From: Bacteroidota bacterium
GTDB taxonomy: Bacteria > Bacteroidota > Bacteroidia > Chitinophagales > Chitinophagaceae
Reading direction: 5' to 3'
Assembly (NCBI GenBank): GCA_023423285.1
Contig: JAFAFV010000097.1
Location: forward strand, 1-9,057
Length of the DNA: 9,057 bases
Part shown: one piece after another, positions 1 through 5,676 of the stretch
Position numbering within the stretch: the first letter of the stretch is position 1
Layout: each line of letters opens with the position of its first letter
The notes under the pieces: model-generated
Told to the model about the DNA's origin: nothing
Databases searched by the model: none
What the model saw: the letters and a program-made list of their open reading frames with translations, nothing else
Position numbers and translations under genes: made by a program

Positions 1-80
1 ATCAACAACGAGATATTAATGGAACGACCAACTATTAAAGTAAATGGCAAATGATAGCCCTACAGCTAACATGAACTGTG

Positions 81-133
81 CAAAAGTTGGGCTGAGAATT
101 AGGCCATCAGTTGTAGCAACTGATGAACTTTTG
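81..133. repeat. Nested inverted repeat
   Basis: An inner perfect hairpin has 9-base arms, CATCAGTTG (105-113) and CAACTGATG (117-125), separated by TAG. An outer pair, CAAAAGTT (81-88) and AACTTTTG (126-133), directly abuts the right inner arm, with 16 unpaired bases (89-104) on the left side. If transcribed, this would fold into a long bulged stem. There is no T-run after it, so it is not an obvious terminator. Confidence 0.6.
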
Positions 134-137
134 TACA

Positions 138-168
138 TTGGCCGTATTGAATGAAAAGATACGGCCAA
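138..168. repeat. Perfect 10-base inverted repeat
   Basis: Arms TTGGCCGTAT (138-147) and ATACGGCCAA (159-168) are perfectly complementary, with an 11-base loop. The hairpin lies only four bases after the previous nested repeat, so 81-168 is nearly all self-complementary. It is not followed by a T-tract, which argues against a simple intrinsic terminator. It could be part of a structured RNA, a mobile-element end or a repeated intergenic element. Confidence 0.6.
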
Positions 169-254
169 GGCCAGGCTGGAGGAGTTCTATTCCCAACCTT
201 CGCAAAGCATTGAACGTTGTGGCCAGGAACTATTTCGCAGGTCTAGCCAAGTTA

Positions 255-275
255 GGCATTTAGAATTCTAATGCC
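255..275. repeat. Near-perfect palindrome
   Basis: The sequence GGCAT, one bulged T, the 10-base palindrome TAGAATTCTA, then ATGCC forms a 21-base near-palindrome centred on an EcoRI-like GAATTC. A protein-binding dyad or a cruciform-prone spot is possible; no function can be assigned. Confidence 0.45.
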
Positions 276-449
276 CAATCATTGCCAGGCCGTCAACTTT
301 GACACGCAACCCTAACCGTGAAAAGCCTTCGTTCTCTCCTGCTGCGCGTGATCGAACTCCAGGTCTTTTCTCTGGCATTGCGTGTGAACGGTTGCCTGGA
401 ACTGAACTAAAAAACATAATTTTATAATTCATTGAAAATTTAATTAGTC

Positions 450-956
450 ATGAAAAATGTTTTATTGAAATCAGGTATACTGACCCTTATGGTACTTTCC
501 TTTATCATCCTACAAGCATGCAATCAGTCAGGAGAAAAACAAGAACCTAGCGAACAACATAACCCTGCACAAATGGAACAGCATGAAGACGAACATGCGC
601 ATGAGGGCAATGTATCTGGTATGCTCACCTTAAACAATGGTTCTAAATGGCTTGCCGATGATCCTACAAATAAGAACGCCGCAACACTTATTTCGATAGG
701 AGAACAATTTTCAAAAAGATCCAAAAAAACATTGACAGATTACCAGGCTTTCGGGAACGACATCCAATCTGCAATAAACAAAATGATCAAGGAGTGCACG
801 ATGAAAGGCGAAGCAGATCAGGCGCTTCATTTTTGGTTTCTGCCAATATTGGAACAGATCAATACTTTAAAAGAAGCAACGGACACAACCGGATTGAGCA
901 GCATAGCTTCAGAAATGAATCATCGGCTGAATGAATATCATGACTATTTCCAATAA
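450..956 (+). CDS. Small histidine-rich lipoprotein of unknown function
   Basis: The 168-residue product begins with a lipoprotein signal peptide: positive residues at positions 2 and 7, a hydrophobic stretch around residues 10-22, and a lipobox LQAC with the lipidated cysteine at residue 24. The mature protein is predicted to be anchored in the outer or inner membrane. Residues 25-52 form a polar, probably flexible linker rich in Glu, Gln and His (H37, H45, H49, H51), which could bind metal. Residues 58-168 look like a compact, mostly helical domain, starting near MLTLNNGSKW and ending EYHDYFQ. I recall similar Bacteroidota lipoproteins of unknown function, sometimes near metal-handling genes, but cannot verify it. 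The ATG at 450 gives a complete signal peptide, which supports the start. The gene is followed by its own terminator and separated from the injection-system operon by over 600 bases, so it is probably an independent unit. Confidence 0.85.
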   Translation: MKNVLLKSGILTLMVLSFIILQACNQSGEKQEPSEQHNPAQMEQHEDEHAHEGNVSGMLTLNNGSKWLADDPTNKNAATLISIGEQFSKRSKKTLTDYQAFGNDIQSAINKMIKECTMKGEADQALHFWFLPILEQINTLKEATDTTGLSSIASEMNHRLNEYHDYFQ

Positions 957-980
957 GATGTAAAACAGGGTCTAAATAAA

Positions 981-1015
981 AAGCCGTTGTGAATATTAAC
1001 ACAACGACTTTTATT
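981..1015 (+). terminator. Intrinsic terminator after the lipoprotein gene
   Basis: Arms at 981-991 (AAGCCGTTGTG) and 1000-1010 (CACAACGACTT) pair over 11 positions with one mismatch, around an 8-base AT-rich loop, and are followed by a T-rich tract (TTATTATTTA). It lies 24 bases after the lipoprotein stop codon. The A-rich flank on the left means it may also work weakly in the opposite direction. Confidence 0.85.
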
Positions 1016-1159
1016 ATTTATTTGTTTTGCAATTAACAAAAAAGTATCATTGCCCTTTACGAGTCAGAGGATTGCGGGATTGGTTACTACCTTTAATGGA
1101 ACCAATAAAGCCGTTTCTAATAATGGCAAACAAGCAGCTCCCGCAGGATCAGGAATACG

Positions 1160-1230
1160 GCCGGGTTATCCACACCCGCAAGCGAAACATTAAGTCAAAT
1201 TGAAGCGAAGCGGGTAATGGATAACCCGGC
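1160..1230. repeat. Large imperfect inverted repeat (REP- or MITE-like)
   Basis: The outer arms are perfect 13-mers: GCCGGGTTATCCA (1160-1172) and TGGATAACCCGGC (1218-1230). A second, inner pair follows after short asymmetric gaps: ACCCGC (1174-1179) and GCGGGT (1210-1215). About 30 bases remain in the loop. The structure is GC-rich inside AT-rich surroundings and has no adjacent T-run, so it looks more like a repetitive extragenic palindrome or a small non-autonomous mobile element than a terminator. Copy number in the genome would decide. Confidence 0.65.
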
Positions 1231-1496
1231 TATCGAAAACAACAAAAATCCTCTAATTTTGAATTGGCCGAAATATGGGTACGCTTACAACAGCATTACA
1301 TACCTAAAATGCGGTAGTTTATGCATAAAGGCCTGCTAATACAATTCACCGCTGAAATTATTTTCTATATTTATCACGAATTACAGCACTTACCACACGC
1401 ATTATTGCACCAGACGATCAGAAGCTCCTTTTATGACAAATTTTTCCCTTTGATTCCGGTAGGTACTTCTTTCAAAAATATCATTTTTTTACAAAA

Positions 1497-1513
1497 ATCT
1501 TTGTGACAAAGAT
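1497..1513. repeat. Short dyad upstream of the nusG-like gene
   Basis: Arms ATCTTTG (1497-1503) and CAAAGAT (1507-1513) are perfectly complementary around the three bases TGA. The site lies 86 bases before the ATG of the NusG paralogue. It could be an operator or a small leader hairpin. A run of seven T (1536-1542) follows 22 bases later, too far for a standard intrinsic terminator. Confidence 0.35.
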
Positions 1514-1599
1514 GAGCGATAGCTGTGCGCCAACGTTTTTTTAGATAAAGCTGTTTCGTATTGCAAATACTCAATTTTTAACTTGAACCTCTGAACACC

Positions 1600-2127
1600 A
1601 TGAATACTTTCAAACCCGGATGGTGCGTGGCTTATACCCGTCCGCAGCACGAAAAAAAAGTGGCCGGCCTCTTATCACTTACCGGTATTGAATTTTTTCT
1701 ACCCATGGTCAAAACTCTCAGGCAGTGGTCAGACCGCCGCAAATATCTACAGGTTCCGCTTTTTCCTTCTTATATTTTTATCAGGCTTAATGAATCCAAC
1801 ACCTATTTTAACAGTCTTGAGCTTCCGGGTCTGCTGTATTATTTGCGTAGCGGAAAAGAGGTGGCCCCCGTCAGTGAGTCGACTATCATCAGCCTTAAAC
1901 AACTGATTACTTCAGGTTGCAGCGATATCAGCGTTTCTTCCGACAGGTTTACCGCAGGCGAAAATGTCTTGATCACTCATGGCCCTTTCACAGGTTTTAA
2001 CGGAGAGATCATCCGGCACAATGGCAAACGAAAGTTGCTCATTCGTATGGATCTGCTGCAGCGCAATGTTTTAGCCGACATTCCCGTGGAATACATTTCA
2101 ACACACACCAGGCGGGTTCCCGCGTAG
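1600..2127 (+). CDS. NusG-family specialised antiterminator (UpxY/LoaP-like)
   Basis: The 175-residue protein has the two-part NusG architecture. An N-terminal NGN domain (about residues 6-105) starts with WCVAYTRPQHEKKV (8-21) and contains the typical VPLFPSYIFIRL segment (52-63), which fits the RNA-polymerase-binding fold. A C-terminal KOW domain (about 117-165) has the signature GENVLITHGPFTGFNGEI (120-137). Housekeeping NusG is normally in a secE-nusG-rplK cluster; the setting here, at the head of a long operon, instead fits the specialised paralogues. These ride on RNA polymerase and let it read through pauses and terminators in one operon, as UpxY does for Bacteroides capsule loci and LoaP for biosynthetic operons. 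The sheath gene follows after 36 bases with no terminator between, so it is likely co-transcribed. The inference is that it promotes full-length transcription of the injection-system operon. The family call is firm; the target operon is inferred from position. Confidence 0.88.
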   Translation: MNTFKPGWCVAYTRPQHEKKVAGLLSLTGIEFFLPMVKTLRQWSDRRKYLQVPLFPSYIFIRLNESNTYFNSLELPGLLYYLRSGKEVAPVSESTIISLKQLITSGCSDISVSSDRFTAGENVLITHGPFTGFNGEIIRHNGKRKLLIRMDLLQRNVLADIPVEYISTHTRRVPA

Positions 2128-2163
2128 CGTGATTTTTTATCATACTTATTTAAAAATTTACCC

Positions 2164-3684
2164 ATGCCAGTACAACCTACTTACCCCGGCGTTTATATTG
2201 AAGAAATACCCAGCGGCGTCAGAACCATCACAGGGGTGGCCACCTCAGTCACTGCCTTTATTGGGGCTGCAGCAAGCGGCCCTGCAGATAAAGCCACCGT
2301 CATCAATAGCTTTGCCGATTACGAAAGAATTTTTGGCGGCCTGTGGGTGGGAAGCACTATGAGCTATGCCGTAAGAGATTTTTATATGAACGGTGGCAGC
2401 CGCGCTGTGATTGTACGCGTAGCAAATGCCTCAACGGCTGCTACCCTTACACTTCCTGACGGAGATGAAGGCCTTGTGCTGGAAGCCTTGAACGGCGGGA
2501 GTTGGGGCAACGAGATCAGGGCATCCGTAAATCATGCTACCAAAGATGCTGCATCTACCACGCTGTTCAACCTCATTCTTACAAAGGGCAGCGTTATCGA
2601 ACAACATTTCAATGTTTCAGGAAGTGCTGCTGACCCGCGTTTCCTGCCACGTATACTGCTTCAAAACTCACAGATCGCGAAAGTGCAAAATAATCCCACT
2701 ACCGATTTTGCACGACCCGGAGTTACGGCCAGCCCTGTTGCTGCCACGGGCGGTTTAGATGGAAGTCCAATAGGTGCTGGCCAGTTCAGCGGTTCACAAA
2801 ATAACAATACAGGCTTGTGGGCATTACAAAAAGAAGAATTCAACCTCCTTTGTATTCCACCACCTACACGGGCCGGAGATACGGAGGCTTCCGTTTATCA
2901 GCAGGCTTTAGCGCTTTGCGTAAATAAAAGGGCCATGCTTTTGGTTGATGCGCCTGTGGCCTGGGGCGCTTCGCTCACGCCTGCCAATACGGCCGCCACG
3001 GGTTTGTCAGGATTGGGTCTTAATGGGGATGCAGCCAGGAACGCGGCCTTATATTTTCCGCGCGTATTACAGTCAGACCCAAAAATGGAAGGCCAGATAG
3101 AAACTATGGTTCCCTGCGGAATGATTGCCGGCATTATGGCGCGTACCGATACTTCACGGGGAGTATGGAAATCCCCCGCCGGGCTTGATGCAGGGCTTAA
3201 CGGTTCACAGGGATTGCAAACCATTTTGTCTGATGCTGAAAATGGCCAGCTCAACCCGCTTGGCATTAACTGTCTACGCTCCTTTCCTTTGGCTGGCCGC
3301 GTGGTGTGGGGCGCACGCTCGTTAAGAGGTGCCGATGTAATGGCTGATGAATATAAATACATAGCCGTAAGGCGCACGGCTTTGTTTATTGAAGAAAGCC
3401 TGTACCGTGGCACGCAGTGGGTGGTGTTTGAACCTAATGATGAACCGCTTTGGGCCCAGATACGGCTGAACGTGGGCGCTTTCATGCACAATCTTTTCCG
3501 CCAGGGCGCCTTTCAGGGCAAAACACCGCGGGAGGCTTACCTGGTAAAATGCGACAAGGAAACTACCACGCAAAACGACATCAATCTTGGCATTGTGAAT
3601 ATCCTGGTCGGTTTTGCCCCGTTAAAACCGGCAGAGTTCGTAATCATAAAAATACAACAACTGGCAGGACAAATTGAATCTTAA
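2164..3684 (+). CDS. eCIS contractile tail sheath protein (Afp2-4/Pvc2-4 type)
   Basis: This 506-residue protein is the outer contractile sheath subunit of a phage-tail-like injection particle. The N-terminus carries the very characteristic YPGVYIEEIPSG (7-18), followed by a short segment ending near a FGG (around 57-59), all typical of the tail-sheath family. The conserved C-terminal region (about 390-506) includes RRTALFIEESLYRGTQWVVF, then EPNDEPLW, and a terminal beta-rich part near GFAPLKPAEFVIIKI. In the assembled particle the N- and C-terminal arms of neighbouring subunits interlock so that contraction drives the inner tube into the target. Length is in the usual range for a single sheath. 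Afp and PVC clusters encode three sheath genes in a row; only one is seen here, followed at once by the tube gene. The gene appears more GC-rich than the flanking leader, as is common for structural genes. It starts at an ATG 36 bases after the NusG paralogue. Confidence 0.96.
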   Translation: MPVQPTYPGVYIEEIPSGVRTITGVATSVTAFIGAAASGPADKATVINSFADYERIFGGLWVGSTMSYAVRDFYMNGGSRAVIVRVANASTAATLTLPDGDEGLVLEALNGGSWGNEIRASVNHATKDAASTTLFNLILTKGSVIEQHFNVSGSAADPRFLPRILLQNSQIAKVQNNPTTDFARPGVTASPVAATGGLDGSPIGAGQFSGSQNNNTGLWALQKEEFNLLCIPPPTRAGDTEASVYQQALALCVNKRAMLLVDAPVAWGASLTPANTAATGLSGLGLNGDAARNAALYFPRVLQSDPKMEGQIETMVPCGMIAGIMARTDTSRGVWKSPAGLDAGLNGSQGLQTILSDAENGQLNPLGINCLRSFPLAGRVVWGARSLRGADVMADEYKYIAVRRTALFIEESLYRGTQWVVFEPNDEPLWAQIRLNVGAFMHNLFRQGAFQGKTPREAYLVKCDKETTTQNDINLGIVNILVGFAPLKPAEFVIIKIQQLAGQIES

Positions 3685-3698
3685 AAAAACATCATATT

Positions 3699-4223
3699 AT
3701 GGCACAGTTTAGCATCAACGCCCAACGTTTCGATCCATACAAAAATTTTAAGTTCCGCGTAAAATGGGATGGCCGCTATGTAGCGGGTATCAGTAAAGTG
3801 GGCGGATTAAAACGCACTACAGAAGTAGTGGAACACCGCGAGGGGGGCGATCCCAGCACGGGACGCAAATCTCCCGGCAGAACTAAGTTTGAGGCCGTAA
3901 CCCTTGAACGCGGCGTAACACATGATACAGAGTTTGAAAAATGGGCCAATAAGATCTGGAATTTCGGCTCTGGTCTTGGGGCCGAAGTTTCACTAAAAGA
4001 CTTCCGCAAGGATATTATTATTGAATTGTACAACGAAGCCGGTCAGCTTGCTATTGCCTACAAGCTTTACAGATGCTGGGTTTCGGAGTATCAGGCACTG
4101 CCTGACCTGGATGCCAATGCCAATGCTGTTGCCATTCAAAATATTAAGCTTGAGAATGAAGGCTGGGAAAGGGATTATGAAGTATCAGAACCAGCCGAAC
4201 CAGTTTTTACCGAGCCGCAATAA
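3699..4223 (+). CDS. eCIS inner tube protein (Afp1/5, Pvc1/5; T4 gp19 family)
   Basis: The 174-residue protein is the subunit of the rigid inner tube that is surrounded by the sheath and propelled on contraction. Family marks are FKFRVKWDG (17-25), a loop with KRTTEVVEHREGGDPS (38-53), TLERGVTHD (68-76), and LENEGWERD near the end (151-159). These match the phage tail tube gp19-like family used by eCIS. The last 15 residues add a Pro- and Glu-rich tail (SEPAEPVFTEPQ), a modest extension past the usual end. It begins 14 bases after the sheath stop codon, in the usual sheath-then-tube order. Afp and PVC clusters have at least two tube genes of this family; a second copy is not in this window but could lie downstream. 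Confidence 0.95.
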   Translation: MAQFSINAQRFDPYKNFKFRVKWDGRYVAGISKVGGLKRTTEVVEHREGGDPSTGRKSPGRTKFEAVTLERGVTHDTEFEKWANKIWNFGSGLGAEVSLKDFRKDIIIELYNEAGQLAIAYKLYRCWVSEYQALPDLDANANAVAIQNIKLENEGWERDYEVSEPAEPVFTEPQ

Positions 4224-4231
4224 AATGATTT

Positions 4232-4975
4232 ATGAGGTCTTTATCAACTGCTGAATTGTTTGCTGCGTGGGAACAGGGCCTTGATCAGAACCTGATCACC
4301 CGCAACCTGCTGATTCTTGCCAAAGCCTGTGAAGGCGCAAGCCTGAACGACCTCGCCAGGTTGAGCATCGGCGAACGGGATGCACGGCTGTTACAATTAA
4401 GACAAACAGTATTTGGCCACAAAATGCATCAAACAACTGCATGCCCTGCCTGCCATGAAAAAACTGAATGGGAAACATATACCTCGCAGCTAAGCGTGCA
4501 GCAATTTGACCAGTCATTTACTGCAAAAACATACACCACTCATCACCAGGATTACCACATTACATACAGGCTGGCCAACAGTCTTGATTTGTTGAGCATC
4601 ATTCAAAAAAAATTACCGCCTGAAGAAGCCCAAAACACCATTCTGACAGGCTGCTTGCTTGAAGTAAAAAAAATGGAACCTGAGGTAAATGTTGATAATA
4701 TACCTGTTTCTGTTTTACAGGCAGTGGAAGAAGAAATGTCGTTGCAGGATCCGCAGGCTGATATACAGTTTGACCTGACCTGCCCGGCCTGTTCCAATCA
4801 ATGGCAGGCTAATTTCGACATCCTGAATTTTTTTTGGGCGGAAGTGAACAACTGGGCGCAAAGGCTTATGCAGGAAATTTATTATCTGGCCCGCTTTTTC
4901 AACTGGTCAGAAAATGAGATACTCGCCCTGTCGCCGCGACGCAGACAATTGTATTTGCAAATGATCAACACATGA
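4232..4975 (+). CDS. T4 gp26-like baseplate-family protein with two CxxC knuckles
   Basis: The 247-residue protein resembles the T4 baseplate hub/assembly family (gp26/gp51 type) that eCIS loci commonly carry just after the tube gene. The N-terminal part (about 1-65) is helical and contains RLSIGERDARLLQLRQTVFG, typical of this family. Two CPAC knuckles at residues 71-74 and 184-187, each followed by a segment leading to a conserved Trp (W80 and W191), probably bind one zinc ion or two halves of a site. The C-terminal helices (about 200-247) include YYLARFFNWSENEILALSP and a following RRRQLYLQMI, a family-typical ending. The likely role is in the baseplate or its assembly, by homology; exact placement in the particle is not known to me. 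The ATG lies 8 bases after the tube stop, and its end overlaps the next gene by 4 bases. Confidence 0.75.
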   Translation: MRSLSTAELFAAWEQGLDQNLITRNLLILAKACEGASLNDLARLSIGERDARLLQLRQTVFGHKMHQTTACPACHEKTEWETYTSQLSVQQFDQSFTAKTYTTHHQDYHITYRLANSLDLLSIIQKKLPPEEAQNTILTGCLLEVKKMEPEVNVDNIPVSVLQAVEEEMSLQDPQADIQFDLTCPACSNQWQANFDILNFFWAEVNNWAQRLMQEIYYLARFFNWSENEILALSPRRRQLYLQMINT

Positions 4976-5676
4976 GCAGTTTTCTGCAACACATCATCAC
5001 GCGCCACATCAGCACTGTGCCATCAGTACAACCACGGCTATACAATCGTTTTGAACCAATTGCTGCGGAAAATCCATTGACTGGCGACTTAAAAGAAATG
5101 GAAGCGACTGGTACTGTAGCTTCCCGCCAGGCAGCAATGGTATCGCAACCTGTTTCAGCATCAACTGCATTCAAAGCCACAGTACCACCAACCACAGCAG
5201 GTAGATCATCATTGAGCGAAAACATGCACGCCGAAAATTCTCAAAAGCAGGCAGGCAATTTAAATGATGAAATATTTTTGACCCCAACCAATGCTTTACC
5301 AAAAACACAGCATGAGGAAGTAGTAAAAAATATCCATACAGTTGAACCAACCCTTTTTAAAGAGCTAATCAGTATACCCAATCATATTCATCATAACGAT
5401 CATCATGAGCATGATCCGGAAATAATCAACAACGATGGGCAATCGCTGTTAAACGCTGCCGCACCATCTATAGCTCTGAATGTAGTTTCAGAAAATATAC
5501 ACAGACCTGATGGGATGAACACGCAAGGTCATTCTGTAATTAAAGTCACCATTGGCCGGGTGGATGTGAGAGCCAATACATCCACACAATTTGCGAAAAG
5601 CCGTAGCACGGTGCAGGCAAATACAAAAACGTCGCTGGAGGATTATTTTAAAAGAAAAGCCACATCCGACAGATGA
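4972..5676 (+). CDS. Low-complexity eCIS-associated protein with conserved-looking end motifs
   Basis: This 234-residue protein has no recognisable enzymatic domain and is probably largely disordered: it is rich in Ser, Thr, Asn, Gln, Ala and His with no long hydrophobic segment. Three short parts stand out. VQPRLYNRFEP (19-29) near the start, VIKVTIGRVDVRA (189-201), and a terminal SLEDYFKRK (221-229) look like short linear motifs. I recall similar PR..FEP and I-V-IGR-EVRA patterns in otherwise variable proteins at this position in other eCIS loci, from memory only. Residues 138-148 form a striking histidine cluster (HIHHNDHHEHD) that could bind metal. Its ATG overlaps the previous stop by 4 bases and its stop overlaps the next start by 4 bases, so it is a genuine member of the operon. 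A scaffold, adaptor or tether between baseplate and another component is conceivable, but function is unknown. Confidence 0.7.
   Translation: MSSFLQHIITRHISTVPSVQPRLYNRFEPIAAENPLTGDLKEMEATGTVASRQAAMVSQPVSASTAFKATVPPTTAGRSSLSENMHAENSQKQAGNLNDEIFLTPTNALPKTQHEEVVKNIHTVEPTLFKELISIPNHIHHNDHHEHDPEIINNDGQSLLNAAAPSIALNVVSENIHRPDGMNTQGHSVIKVTIGRVDVRANTSTQFAKSRSTVQANTKTSLEDYFKRKATSDR

Larger units (their letters stand above)
1..449. other. Non-coding region with several hairpins
   Basis: No convincing gene is visible here. The minus strand meets stops in all three frames within the first 62 bases. On the plus strand only short open stretches run in from the left edge; they end at bases 19, 38 and 54. 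The region does hold an unusual density of dyad symmetry (81-133, 138-168, 255-275, listed separately). The last 40 bases before the lipoprotein gene are very AT-rich and would be a natural place for its promoter, but I see no clear Bacteroidota TAnnTTTG -7 box there. The composition, with many mixed GC-rich words, looks like a conserved structured or repeated element rather than random spacer; that is inference. Confidence 0.5.
957..1599. other. Long intergenic region and probable operon leader
   Basis: This 643-base gap separates the lipoprotein gene from the first gene of the injection-system operon. It contains the terminator at 981-1015, a large inverted repeat at 1160-1230 and a small dyad at 1497-1513. 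The stretch from about 1231 to 1599 is AT-rich and probably holds the promoter and 5' leader of the operon. A sequence matching TAnnTTTG occurs at 1254-1261 (TAATTTTG), but no clear TTG -33 element lies at the right distance, so I do not call it as a promoter. An open frame at 1321-1506 is not convincing as a gene. If the NusG paralogue acts on its own operon, any recruitment site should lie in this leader. Confidence 0.5.

Noticed and set aside
1..54. Possible 3' end of a gene running in from the left edge (17 codons, ending at a TGA at 52-54; an alternative frame ends at 38)
   Set aside because: Too short to recognise, and two frames compete; no evidence for coding.
251..280. A GTTAGGC ... 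GCCCAAT pair that recalls integron attC core sites
   Set aside because: The order of the cores is inverted relative to a real attC, the second core is imperfect, and there is no integrase or gene cassette nearby.
1254..1261. TAATTTTG, matching the Bacteroidota TAnnTTTG -7 promoter box
   Set aside because: No TTG -33 element at the right spacing; a match of this length is expected by chance in AT-rich spacer.
1321..1506. A 61-codon open frame in the intergenic region
   Set aside because: No ribosome-binding context, no recognisable family, AT-rich composition like the surrounding spacer, and it covers the expected promoter/leader region of the operon.
2898..3491. A 197-codon minus-strand open frame inside the sheath gene
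   Set aside because: It lies fully within an unmistakable sheath coding sequence; its length follows from the codon use of that gene, and the peptide resembles no family.
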